Assembly (NCBI GenBank): GCA_043805435.1
Contig: JAZDHY010000053.1
Span: 3,589 to 67,588, forward strand
Direction: 5' to 3'
Origin: JAEXOD01 sp043805435
GTDB lineage: Bacteria; Bacteroidota; Ignavibacteria; Ignavibacteriales; Melioribacteraceae
DNA length: 64,000 nucleotides
Part shown: piece by piece, positions 19,332-28,187 of the stretch
Layout: each line of letters opens with the position of its first letter
Position numbering within the stretch: the stretch's first letter is position 1
Made by a program: the position numbers and the translations under genes
Notes under the pieces: generated by a model
What the model was told of the DNA's origin: nothing
Database searches by the model: none
What the model saw: the letters and a program-made list of their open reading frames with translations, nothing else

Positions 19332-19976
19332 TTAAATAATGTTCTTTAATTCTTCCAAATTATCAATAATAAAATCAGGATTATGTTCTTTTAATTCCTC
19401 ACATGTCCTATAACCGTATGTTACGGCGCATGATTTAATGCCGGCATTTTTACCGCACATAATATCCATTTCGGAATCACCCACCATCAACATCTGATTA
19501 TTTGCTAGATTTAAAAAATCGGCAATGTGCAATAATGGCTGCGGGGATGGTTTTATTTCCATACCAAACCTTCTGCCAATAATCATATCAAAATATTTAA
19601 TTATTTTAAAATGGTCTAATATTAACTCTGCCTGTTCTTGCGATTTTGTTGTAAGTAATCCTATTTTAATATTATTTTCAAACAAATATTCAAGTATTTC
19701 AAATAAGTTTGGGTATGGTTCAGATTCGTTAATAAATTTAAAATAATTGGTTTTATAAACATCAATAAAATGTTCAACATCTTCAACTTCAATATTCATT
19801 TCATCAAAAATATCCTTAAAATGAAGGCCTATTTTTTTATAAAACTCTGTTTCATTTATTACAGCATTAATATTTAAATCCTTAAATGTTTTTAATGTTG
19901 CAAAATAAATATTTTTATGTGAACTAAATAAAGTACCATCCAAATCAAAAACAACACACTTTATATCAGATTTCAA
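19332..19976 (-). CDS. HAD-family hydrolase (phosphoglycolate phosphatase-like)
   Basis: A 214-residue haloacid-dehalogenase-type phosphatase: FDLDGT (nucleophile Asp11, acid Asp13), LLTTKSQ (motif II Thr), KPSPQPLLH (motif III Lys) and VGDSEMDIMCGKNAG (motif IV). It resembles Gph or PpaX. I choose the TTG at 19976 because AGAGG lies 5 nt upstream and it begins one base after the stop of the methyltransferase gene; the longer frame to 19997 would start inside that gene. The substrate is unknown. The short spacing suggests translational coupling with the gene before it. Confidence 0.85.
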   Translation of the reverse strand: MKSDIKCVVFDLDGTLFSSHKNIYFATLKTFKDLNINAVINETEFYKKIGLHFKDIFDEMNIEVEDVEHFIDVYKTNYFKFINESEPYPNLFEILEYLFENNIKIGLLTTKSQEQAELILDHFKIIKYFDMIIGRRFGMEIKPSPQPLLHIADFLNLANNQMLMVGDSEMDIMCGKNAGIKSCAVTYGYRTCEELKEHNPDFIIDNLEELKNII

Positions 19977-19977
19977 A

Positions 19978-20739
19978 CTAACCTCTTTTTTTAACAATTT
20001 CGCTTAAAACTATTGCCGAAGCAGAAGCAACGTTTAAAGATTCGGCATTACCATATTTTGGTATTGTCAATTTTTTATCTACAATTTTTAATAACTCTTT
20101 TGAAGGACCATTGGCTTCGTTGCTAAAAATAATAAACGATTTTTTTGGTAATTTGGTATTATAAATATTTTCACCTACTAAATCGGTAGTATAACATGTA
20201 TAACCATTTTCTTTCAAAAACTTAATATGTTCAACAAATCTAATCTCTTCTTCAAAATCCAAATGGAATATTGACCCCATACTGCTGCGTATCGTTTTAG
20301 GATTATAAATTTCAGCACAACCCAAACTTAAATATACATTATTCACTCCAAACCAGTCACAATTACGTAAAATAGTACCTACATTACCAGGATCGGATAT
20401 ATTATCCATTCCAATAACAATATCGTCAGCTCTAAAATTCAAATCTATCGGTTTTTGATCGAAAACAGCAAAAATTCCTTGTGGGGTATTTGTATCGCTA
20501 AGTTTATTTACTTCGTCTGTTGGTATTCTTTCAATAATAGAACTCTGTTTGACAAACTCCATAAAATCTTTATTTTGCTTATAAAATTCCTCTGTAACAA
20601 TAACAATTTCTACTGTAAAGTTACTGTTTAGCCCCTCTTGAACTAGTTTTTTACCTTCAACAATAAATTTATTTTCCTGTGTTCTATATTTTTTATAAAG
20701 CAGCGAAGAATAGTATTTTAATAAACGATTTGACAGCAT
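19978..20739 (-). CDS. SpoU/TrmH-family RNA 2'-O-methyltransferase
   Basis: A 253-residue methyltransferase with the N-terminal substrate-binding domain (FIVEGKKLVQEGL) and the three SPOUT motifs: MDNISDPGNVGTILRNCDWFG, FSNEANGPSKELL and KYGNAESLNVASASAIVLSE. It probably 2'-O-methylates a 23S rRNA (RlmB-like) or tRNA residue using S-adenosylmethionine; the exact site cannot be told. It is followed directly by the HAD phosphatase gene. Confidence 0.92.
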   Translation of the reverse strand: MLSNRLLKYYSSLLYKKYRTQENKFIVEGKKLVQEGLNSNFTVEIVIVTEEFYKQNKDFMEFVKQSSIIERIPTDEVNKLSDTNTPQGIFAVFDQKPIDLNFRADDIVIGMDNISDPGNVGTILRNCDWFGVNNVYLSLGCAEIYNPKTIRSSMGSIFHLDFEEEIRFVEHIKFLKENGYTCYTTDLVGENIYNTKLPKKSFIIFSNEANGPSKELLKIVDKKLTIPKYGNAESLNVASASAIVLSEIVKKRG

Positions 20740-21405
20740 AAATTTGTATTTTGTTTATTTAAAGATAAATAATTCAATAATAAGATATTCAAAAAAAATG
20801 CTATATTTGAATTTTATAATCATCCCAAATAAGCCATTTGAAATGATATTTTTTTTCAATTTTTAAAAGGGGAGCTAAACAATTACAGTATAACAAGTTA
20901 CTACTTTATTAAGAGCGACTTTTACATATCAACCATACATCTTACAGGTGTCATTATCTGTACTTAAGTTAAATAAAATCATTTCAAAGCCTCACTAATT
21001 TAGCGTATATGCTGAGTAAGTATTATTAGTCACAGAGTGACGAAATGTTTATAGCAAATCAAACCAACACACATATAAAGCCCCATCGGGGGCGATATAT
21101 AACACAATATAAAATAATACGTTACAGTCTTGTCAATGTCGCTCCGCTGGTGCTGAATACCGATGTTGGGGATCTTATTTTTCTATAAACATTTCGTTCG
21201 ACAAGGCGGGATTGATACCTTTAAATATATAATCTTCTGTATATTTACCCTAAGTTTATTCCAATAAGTCAGTAATTATTAACAATTGGTAATTTTTAAT
21301 GACTTATTTTGGATTATCTAAAACAAAAAAAAATTATATAAAAATACCTCACTAAAAAGAACGACGAGGTATTCTAAAATAAATGTATTATATTAAAAAG
21401 TTATT
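20740..21405. repeat. Gene-free 0.67 kb with dispersed palindromic repeat (copy D)
   Basis: No gene is seen. Palindromes of the dispersed family lie at 21029-21041 (GTCACAGAGTGAC) followed by GAAATGTTTATAGCAAA, and at about 21080-21096 (GCCCCATCGGGGGC). A TTACAG block near 21122 matches the start of the other half of the family. The right edge carries the terminator of the chemoreceptor gene. Confidence 0.6.
21343..21373 (-). terminator. Rho-independent terminator of the chemoreceptor gene
   Basis: On the minus strand, AATACCTC pairs perfectly with GAGGTATT around a 15-nt loop and is followed by TTTATATAATTTTTTT. It lies 33 nt after the stop codon. Confidence 0.75.
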
Positions 21406-23751
21406 TTATTTAAGCTGCTTTCTTCCTATCGGTTTTTGCAAAATATTATTACTCTTGTGGGATGAATTTTTAAATTGTTCCGAAAGTGATTTTAAATCTA
21501 TTGCAAGTTGATTTAAGTTTTCTGTTGCTTTTGCAACTTCATGAATTCCTTCAGAAGATTGGTTTGTTACAGAAGTAATTGTATCAACATTTTGACTTAT
21601 CGATTCCGAAGTCGAAGATAATTCTTCGCTTGCGGTTGCAACCTGGTCAATACTTTCCACAACCTTTCTGGAAGCTGTAATAATATCCTTTAATGAGTCT
21701 CCGGCTTGCCCGGCATATACTTTTCCTTGTTTAACTTCATCGGTTCCTTTAGTGATTGAATCTACGGCAAGTGAAGTATCTTTCTGAATTTTTTTAATCA
21801 TTTCTGCAATTTCTTTTGTAGCTTTTGTTGTCCTTTCGGCAAGTTTTTTAACTTCGTCGGCAACAACGGCAAAACCACGCCCTTGTTCTCCTGCGCGGGC
21901 AGCTTCAATTGCAGCATTTAAAGCAAGCAAGTTGGTTTGGTCGGCAATATCGTTAATTACCTGAATAATTTCACCTATCTGATCACTGCTGTTTCCTAGT
22001 GCTTTAATTGTATCGGCAGCCTGAACAACAACTTCGGCTATTCTATTCATTCCATCAACAGTTTGGTGCATCACTTTTCCGCCTTTTTCGGCCATTTCAC
22101 CTGCTTTTTTGCTATTTATTGATGCTTCCGATGCATTACGTGATGTTTCAACTATAGTGCTTGTCATTTCCTCAACCGCAGCAGCCACATCTGCAACCTG
22201 GGCGTTCTGTTCTTGCGAGCCGGTTGCCAATTCTTCAATTGTAACGGAAAGCTGTCCTGTCATGCTTGTAATGGTTCCAATTGCTTCTTTAAGAGACATA
22301 ACCAATCCGCTTATTTTTTCAACAGCTCTATTAAATCCATCGTACAATTTGCCAATATTATCATCTGTAGTTACATCTAAATTAACATCTAATTCGCCAT
22401 TTGCCAGACTATTCATTTGAGTTAAAATCTTATCAACACTGTTAGATAAATAATTTTTTTCAAATACTTTGCAGTTTTCTTTTTTATTTAAACCGTTAAA
22501 TATTGCTGTTGCCATTTCTTCGCATGTACGATATCCGCAGCTTGAACAATCCAATATATCTTCTTTTGTTTGTTTAAGCATTTCTTTATAAATATCTTCA
22601 ATTTTATTTTTATCCGGAATTTTAATTCTTGATTTAAAATTGGTTACAGATAAATCAACATATTTTCTATCATATAAACCCGATGCCCAATATTTATTAA
22701 TCACTTTGTTAATTTTCATTTTGTTAAATTTTTTGCTTTTTAACAATCCTTTTTGTTTATACGTTTTTTGCATCTCTAAATTTCTTTTTTCAACTGCACT
22801 TTCCAACTGGTCAACCGATTTATTTCTATCCGTTCCGGTTCCTCCATTACAGCCATGTTCGCAATTTAAGCAGTCAACTAAAACAGGATTAACCCCACTT
22901 TGAACATCTTTATATAAATTTGATAGATAATGATATATTACTGTCGGTCCTTCAATTTTGCGCGATACATTTAACATATTTTTGTTTTCTCTTTCAACTG
23001 TTCGTAACAAACCACCCGGCGTTGAAAATAAAACGGCTCTTTCGGCAGGCTGGTTATCAAACTCTGTTTCCGGAAATCTTGTTATATTGATATTGTTGTT
23101 TTTAATATATTCAACAAATTTTACTTGTGTGACATTATAATCACCCTTACCAACTTCTTCAAACTCTCGTTTTTTTGCGGTACATGGTGATACGATAAGC
23201 ACTTTATGAAACATGTATTCCGGATAATACTGTTTAATCATTTTTATTGTATGCATCATCGGGCTATCTGCCGGGGCCAAATACTGTAATAATTCAGGAT
23301 GATATAATTCAATAAACGATACAATAGCAGGACATGGTTGGGCTATTACCATTTTAGGACTATTATTTTTTACATGTTCCAAATAACTTTTAACTGTAAG
23401 TTCCGCCCCAAAACTAACATCAAAAATTGCTTGAACCCCTAAGGATTTTAACCAACCGTTAAAATTTTTGTAATTGTTTGGAAATTCTGCAGCAATTGCT
23501 GGTGCAACAACAGCTACAATTTTTTCTCTCCTTTGTACGGCACCCATAAACAAATCAAAATCATCAATTATTTTTCTCGCGTTATGAGGACATCCATGGA
23601 TACATTCCCCGCAGCCTATACATAAGTCGTCAATTATCTTAACATGGTCACCACTACCATCATTACAGTATTTTACAGGACAAACTGCAATACATCTATG
23701 ACAGTTAACACATTTTTCTTGGTCAACTTCAATTATTTTTGCCAAATTCAT
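21406..23751 (-). CDS. [FeFe]-hydrogenase-like sensor fused to a methyl-accepting chemotaxis domain
   Basis: A 781-residue soluble protein with no membrane helix. Domains in order: a 2x[4Fe-4S] ferredoxin (C14-17-20-24 and C44-47-50-54); an [FeFe]-hydrogenase large-subunit domain (about 70-310) with L1 AQPCPAI (C140), L2 SPCTAKK (C190) and L3 CEHGCNGG (C297, C301); a further Fe-S motif CSSCGYRTCEEM (about 401-412); a HAMP-like stretch (about 435-475); and an MCP signalling domain (about 480-770) with the conserved tip EAARAGEQGRGFAVVADEV. The four H-cluster [4Fe-4S] ligands are kept, but the proton-relay Cys of catalytic enzymes is Pro139, as expected for a sensor. It matches the chemotaxis-linked (group C2) hydrogenases, predicted H2 or redox sensors. 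No CheR-binding tail, no HydEFG and no Che genes are nearby. Confidence 0.88.
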   Translation of the reverse strand: MNLAKIIEVDQEKCVNCHRCIAVCPVKYCNDGSGDHVKIIDDLCIGCGECIHGCPHNARKIIDDFDLFMGAVQRREKIVAVVAPAIAAEFPNNYKNFNGWLKSLGVQAIFDVSFGAELTVKSYLEHVKNNSPKMVIAQPCPAIVSFIELYHPELLQYLAPADSPMMHTIKMIKQYYPEYMFHKVLIVSPCTAKKREFEEVGKGDYNVTQVKFVEYIKNNNINITRFPETEFDNQPAERAVLFSTPGGLLRTVERENKNMLNVSRKIEGPTVIYHYLSNLYKDVQSGVNPVLVDCLNCEHGCNGGTGTDRNKSVDQLESAVEKRNLEMQKTYKQKGLLKSKKFNKMKINKVINKYWASGLYDRKYVDLSVTNFKSRIKIPDKNKIEDIYKEMLKQTKEDILDCSSCGYRTCEEMATAIFNGLNKKENCKVFEKNYLSNSVDKILTQMNSLANGELDVNLDVTTDDNIGKLYDGFNRAVEKISGLVMSLKEAIGTITSMTGQLSVTIEELATGSQEQNAQVADVAAAVEEMTSTIVETSRNASEASINSKKAGEMAEKGGKVMHQTVDGMNRIAEVVVQAADTIKALGNSSDQIGEIIQVINDIADQTNLLALNAAIEAARAGEQGRGFAVVADEVKKLAERTTKATKEIAEMIKKIQKDTSLAVDSITKGTDEVKQGKVYAGQAGDSLKDIITASRKVVESIDQVATASEELSSTSESISQNVDTITSVTNQSSEGIHEVAKATENLNQLAIDLKSLSEQFKNSSHKSNNILQKPIGRKQLK

Positions 23752-24306
23752 TTTTTTCTCGCAGAATAGTTAGAAATATATTAATATTTATTAGTTAACT
23801 TATTGATCAAATAAATTACTAAATAATTATGGTTTTCTATAGATGAATTAATAGTGATTGTTAAATAACTAAGCCGAAAGTCAGAATAATTCAGTTTAAA
23901 AAGCATATTTATTATTAGCAAAAAACAAAGAACAATAGCTTTTATTTAGTTTAATACATTATCTAGTATTAAAATAATTTGTTTCGAATATTATTTAAAA
24001 TAGTGAATATATATAACATTACATAGTTAAAAATCAAAAAAGTCTTAATTTTATTAGCTAATATTCATTTTAATTCATTGTTAAATAAAATAGAGCTGTC
24101 CTCCCTAATAATTATTCTCCACATCTATTTCCAAAACTACTGCATGGTATATTGTTTATTCTGACATTTTCTTTTATAATTACAAAAATGTTAGCGTCAA
24201 ACATTTCTACTCTCATAACTAATTATTTATACCCATAAGGAATAATTTTCGTTTTTGAAAGTATTGTTAATTTTTTATTTTACCATTTAGCGTTTTTTAG
24301 GAGGAG

Positions 24307-24402
24307 ATGAGGATTAAACATTCGCTTCAATTTTATTATAAAAGCAAATGTATATTTTTAGAATCGGATAAGCAAAAACCAAAATTATCACAAAGCAAAT
24401 AA
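24307..24402 (+). CDS. Possible 31-residue small ORF
   Basis: An ATG follows AGGAGGAG very closely (2 nt) and opens a 31-codon frame (begins MRIKHSLQFYYK, ends KLSQSK) whose stop touches a hairpin with T runs on both sides. SD, frame and terminator together could be a small expressed gene, but the spacing is short and the peptide matches nothing I know. Chance is the simpler explanation. Confidence 0.2.
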   Translation: MRIKHSLQFYYKSKCIFLESDKQKPKLSQSK

Positions 24403-24440
24403 AAAAAACCGTAGTTGATTTGCTTAGCTACGGTTTTTTT
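24401..24440. terminator. Bidirectional rho-independent terminator
   Basis: AAAAAACCGTAG pairs perfectly with CTACGGTTTTTT around a 13-nt loop, with T runs in both reading directions. It mainly serves the minus-strand T9SS gene that ends at 24464. Confidence 0.85.
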
Positions 24441-24463
24441 TATAAGAAATTAATAACTATTTT

Positions 24464-25882
24464 TTATTTAATAAAATTCATTTTTCGTGTTGCGGAAAAT
24501 TCATTTACTCTAATTTGATAAATATAAACTCCGCTTGATAAAGCAGAAGCATTAAAATTAACTGTGTATTTACCTTCGTTTTTATTTTCACCTACTAAAT
24601 TAGCAACTTCTTTACCAAGCATGTCATATACTTTTAGGGTTACATAACCGGCCTGCGGAATTTGATAAGCGATCATAGTAGAAGGATTAAATGGATTTGG
24701 AAAGTTTTGTGCCAACTCGAAATTATAATTCAAATTGTTATTATCATCAACACCGGTAGGATCGGCATATATAAATTTATAAGCACATTTTCCATAAACA
24801 TCTATAACATAAGCAGTTTCACCATCATTTGAAAATGCAACGTCACAAGGGGATTTCATTGGTGCACCCAAGGCATTTGGAGTATCACCACTATTTGCAG
24901 ATGGCAATTCATCGGCAACAGAGGCGAATGAACCCAAAAGAGAAAATCCTTTTACCCAGCGGCGTAACGAATCTATACCTGCTACCCAAAGATAATTATT
25001 TTTTCTATCAACAGTAATTCCATATGGAATTGAAGAATCGAATTGCAATAAACCAACTGCATCAATAACTTTTTGACTTGTATATCCGGCCGGAGTTAAA
25101 TAGTCTCCGCCTTCCCACACAGAAATTCCCCCATTTAAACTTGTAGAAGATAAAGCGTTACGTGAAGTGTAAAACGGGGTGGTTGTTAAATTATAGTCAC
25201 CATTAGGAATTACAGCACAATCACGTATAATATCAAAACCGTTGGTGTGTGGACCATTTATTTCCATTGGCTGAGAAGACATATAGAAATATGAACCGCG
25301 TCCCGGTGTTGTTCTTAAAGTAGAGAAATTATAAAATCTATACGATGGTCCTTGATATGGAATACCTCCAATAATGACTGAATCTTTTGTGGCTGCAATT
25401 CCGTGAACTGTTGTTCCCCAACCGCTGCCGCCAATATTAAAACCAAAAACTTCATAATTGGCCGGATCGGCATTTTTAAAATAGAAGGCACTAGAAGCTC
25501 CTCCGGGCTGCTGCTGGTTTGGAATACGTGCAGAGACTAATAAATCTGTTCCAATAGCCGTAACACCTATTAACTGCCCAACTCTTCCGCTTGCAGAATC
25601 CTCTTCTCCTATCTCAAAAAAATCAACAAATTTCGTAAATTCCGTTTGATTTGGATCGAGATAAAAAATTGCATTTCGTGCATAACTGCTTGTAACTTTT
25701 GAAGATATTACATATAATCTATCCTGAGAATCCATTGAACACAAATATGGATTTACATAATTAGAATCAGCCTGTGGAAATTTTACTTCCCCAACATAAA
25801 TCCACTCTTTTGTTTGAGCAAAGGATATCGTAAAAACACATAAATAAAACATTAATAATTGCATACGTAAAGTTAATTTCAA
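24464..25882 (-). CDS. Secreted beta-propeller-like protein with T9SS sorting domain
   Basis: A 472-residue exported protein. The TTG start has GGGAGG 5 nt upstream. A signal peptide ends near residue 22 (FTISFAQ). Residues about 25-375 show repeated propeller-type strands (DSQDRLYVISS, DRKNNYLWVAGIDSLRRW, DVAFSNDGETAYVIDVYGKCAYKF), resembling NHL or YncE-like folds. A T9SS type A tail starts at LAQNFPNPFNPST (about 395). Function unknown; probably surface-located. The 152-residue outer-membrane-type protein is encoded 34 nt upstream and is likely co-transcribed. Confidence 0.82.
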   Translation of the reverse strand: MKLTLRMQLLMFYLCVFTISFAQTKEWIYVGEVKFPQADSNYVNPYLCSMDSQDRLYVISSKVTSSYARNAIFYLDPNQTEFTKFVDFFEIGEEDSASGRVGQLIGVTAIGTDLLVSARIPNQQQPGGASSAFYFKNADPANYEVFGFNIGGSGWGTTVHGIAATKDSVIIGGIPYQGPSYRFYNFSTLRTTPGRGSYFYMSSQPMEINGPHTNGFDIIRDCAVIPNGDYNLTTTPFYTSRNALSSTSLNGGISVWEGGDYLTPAGYTSQKVIDAVGLLQFDSSIPYGITVDRKNNYLWVAGIDSLRRWVKGFSLLGSFASVADELPSANSGDTPNALGAPMKSPCDVAFSNDGETAYVIDVYGKCAYKFIYADPTGVDDNNNLNYNFELAQNFPNPFNPSTMIAYQIPQAGYVTLKVYDMLGKEVANLVGENKNEGKYTVNFNASALSSGVYIYQIRVNEFSATRKMNFIK

Positions 25883-25916
25883 TTTAACCTCCCAGTTAAA
25901 TAATTAATTTATAGTG

Positions 25917-26375
25917 TTAAAAATAATATCGTGCACCAACAGCTCCATCAATTCCAAATTTAGCAGAAGGAAGCAATTTAAATACCGGAGCTATTTGTAA
26001 AAATATATCTATTGGCATTGTTTGACTTACCCAGGCAATTCCTACAACACCTCTCATTCCTAATCCAAATTCCGCCTCTTCTTTTGAACGTACTCGAACA
26101 CCGAATCCATAAAAGATAGGAAAATTTTCAGAAGATTGAATAATTGTATTATTATGATACAAATAATCGACATGTATTGCAAATGAATTTTCACTTCCAA
26201 AAACTCCAACGCCTAAACCAACCTCAACAGCATTATTGGGGTTTAAAAAATATTTTCCGTTTAATCCTGTTGGATCTCCGGCCATAAAACCAATTCCAAA
26301 TGACCGTGTTTGAGAACATAAACTGCTAAATGCTAAAACAACTATAATAATTGTGCTAAAAAAATATTTTTTCAT
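25917..26375 (-). CDS. Small outer-membrane beta-barrel-like protein
   Basis: A 152-residue protein with a signal peptide (1-21, FSSLCSQ) and short alternating strands with Gly and aromatic residues, ending in ARYYF, as in eight-stranded outer-membrane barrels. The start GIGFMAGDPTGLNGKYFL recalls DUF3996-like proteins. Function unknown. It precedes the T9SS propeller gene on the same strand. Confidence 0.65.
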   Translation of the reverse strand: MKKYFFSTIIIVVLAFSSLCSQTRSFGIGFMAGDPTGLNGKYFLNPNNAVEVGLGVGVFGSENSFAIHVDYLYHNNTIIQSSENFPIFYGFGVRVRSKEEAEFGLGMRGVVGIAWVSQTMPIDIFLQIAPVFKLLPSAKFGIDGAVGARYYF

Positions 26376-26477
26376 TCTTTTCTCTTATTAAATAAAAACC
26401 ATCCGTAAATTTAATTTTTTTTCTGTTAAAATTAAATTCAATAAAAAATATTACATAAAAATTGTTAAAATAAATTA

Positions 26478-26485
26478 TATATTTG
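26478..26485 (+). promoter_or_regulatory. Bacteroidota-type -7 element (TATATTTG)
   Basis: TATATTTG matches the TAnnTTTG -7 consensus and lies 30 nt before the start of the nucleotidyltransferase gene. No clear -33 element is seen at the usual distance, so this is tentative. Confidence 0.4.
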
Positions 26486-26514
26486 TATAATTATCAAAAA
26501 AAAATGGTGTAATA

Positions 26515-28026
26515 ATGAGCGATTTAAGCAATAACGAAACTGTCAATTTATTAATGGATGAATATTCCTCTGAATTTAATTATAAAATGAATGAAACAGC
26601 AATAATATTAGCCGCCGGACACGGTAAAAGAATCAAATCGCAAACTTCCAAAATGTTGCATCAAATTTGGGGAATTCCTACTGTTGAACGAGTTTATAAT
26701 TCCTGCACTAAAGCCATAAACGGAATTAATATTATTTTAGTTGTCGGCATTAAGGCCACAGATGTAATAAAAGTAATAGGTAAAAGAGCTAACACGGTTT
26801 TTACTCACCAAGCCGAACAGCTTGGTACGGGTCATGCAGTACAGATAGGTTTGGAAGCAATAGATTCCAACAAATATGACGGAATTGTTTATGTGTATGC
26901 CGGCGATATGGGTTTATTGGATGATAAAACGGTAAAGATGTTTGGCGATAAATTTAAAGAATCAAATAGCGATATGATGGTTTTAACCGGCCTTTATGAA
27001 GGTAAACCTGAAGAAAACAGCTACGGAAGAATTATCCGTGTTAAGGAATATGACATTAATGGCAGCTACTCCGGTGAAGATTTTGGAAAAGTTATTGAAA
27101 TTATTGAAAATAAAGATATTATGAAATTACCTGATGATAAACCATACGTCTTACAGTTCGGCAATAAAACATTCAGTTATACAAAAGAAGAATTGATTAA
27201 TAATAACGAATTTAATTCGGGTGTATATGCTTTCAAATACAAATACCTGGTAGATTTAATTCAAAATATTGAAAATAACAACGCTCAAAAAGAAATTTAT
27301 ATTACAGATTTGATTGCTATTTTTAACAAACAAAACCTGACTGTTTCAGCTGTTAGCCCCAAAGAACAACATGTAATAATGGGATTTAATGATAAATCCG
27401 TTCTAAAAGAAATGGAATCAATTGCACGTAAAATTGCTTATAAAAGACTAAAAAACATTATCGAAATTGATGACCCTGATGATTTTTTTATTGACGAAAC
27501 CGTAATAGATGATATTCTTGAAATGGATAAAAAAGGTATTCCGTTGGATATTAGAGTTGGGAAAGGCGTTTATATTGGAAAAGGAGCTCAACTTAATTAC
27601 AATTTAAACCTTCTTAAAAATGTTTTTATTTCCGGTAATATTATTTTTGGTGAAAATGTACATGTTTGGGAAAATGTCCACCTTTCAACATTCCGGCATC
27701 AAAAATTTGTAATTGGCAATAATGTAGAAATTTTATGGAATAATATTATTAAGGGAAATATTATTATTGGGAATAATAGTCGAATCGAATCCAGTGTAAA
27801 TATGACCGGAAGTGATGATTATCCTTTAATTATTGGCAATAATGTTGTAATAAAAGGTACTTCTTATATTTTTGGTTCAATTGTTGACGATGATTTGTTT
27901 ATTGAACATAGTGTTTTAATAAACAAAAAAGTAAATAAATTATTAAAAAAAGACGGTACTGTTTTACCAATTAAGTTTTATCTTCCTATGCCGGAAGGAA
28001 TTGATGTAATTGAATCGTTAAAGTAA
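26515..28026 (+). CDS. GlmU-like sugar nucleotidyltransferase with left-handed beta-helix
   Basis: A 503-residue protein. After a 24-residue extension the NTP-transferase domain starts at NETAIILAAGHGKRIKSQTSKMLH (LAAGxGxR loop, Lys in SKMLH), with AEQLGTGHAV, VYAGDMGLL and NSGVYAFKY as in GlmU uridylyltransferases. The C-terminal third (about 350-490) is a left-handed beta-helix (IGKGAQLNYNLNLLKNVFISGNIIFGENVHVW), but the acetyltransferase active-site block of true GlmU is not obvious. It probably makes a UDP-sugar; acetylation is uncertain. The ATG at residue 25 could also serve as start. A terminator follows. Confidence 0.8.
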   Translation: MSDLSNNETVNLLMDEYSSEFNYKMNETAIILAAGHGKRIKSQTSKMLHQIWGIPTVERVYNSCTKAINGINIILVVGIKATDVIKVIGKRANTVFTHQAEQLGTGHAVQIGLEAIDSNKYDGIVYVYAGDMGLLDDKTVKMFGDKFKESNSDMMVLTGLYEGKPEENSYGRIIRVKEYDINGSYSGEDFGKVIEIIENKDIMKLPDDKPYVLQFGNKTFSYTKEELINNNEFNSGVYAFKYKYLVDLIQNIENNNAQKEIYITDLIAIFNKQNLTVSAVSPKEQHVIMGFNDKSVLKEMESIARKIAYKRLKNIIEIDDPDDFFIDETVIDDILEMDKKGIPLDIRVGKGVYIGKGAQLNYNLNLLKNVFISGNIIFGENVHVWENVHLSTFRHQKFVIGNNVEILWNNIIKGNIIIGNNSRIESSVNMTGSDDYPLIIGNNVVIKGTSYIFGSIVDDDLFIEHSVLINKKVNKLLKKDGTVLPIKFYLPMPEGIDVIESLK

Positions 28027-28068
28027 TTCTTAATTTTTAATTTTGAATTTTTAATTGAAAAGATTATT

Positions 28069-28099
28069 AAAACCGCAAACTTAATGCTGCGGTTTTTTT
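28069..28099 (+). terminator. Rho-independent terminator of the nucleotidyltransferase gene
   Basis: AAAACCGCA pairs with TGCGGTTTT around a 10-nt loop, followed by a T run. Confidence 0.85.
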
Positions 28100-28187
28100 A
28101 TAGTATAAACCAATTTATATATGTTAAGAGATTAGCAAACTTACAAAAAGAACATTTTTAAGAAATAAAACAAGCCGGCAATTAACT

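Larger units (their letters stand above)
23752..24463. other. Intergenic region, AT-rich, with one possible tiny ORF
   Basis: Apart from a 31-codon frame at 24307-24402 and the hairpin after it, I see no gene, repeat or RNA signature in these 700 bases. Confidence 0.5.
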
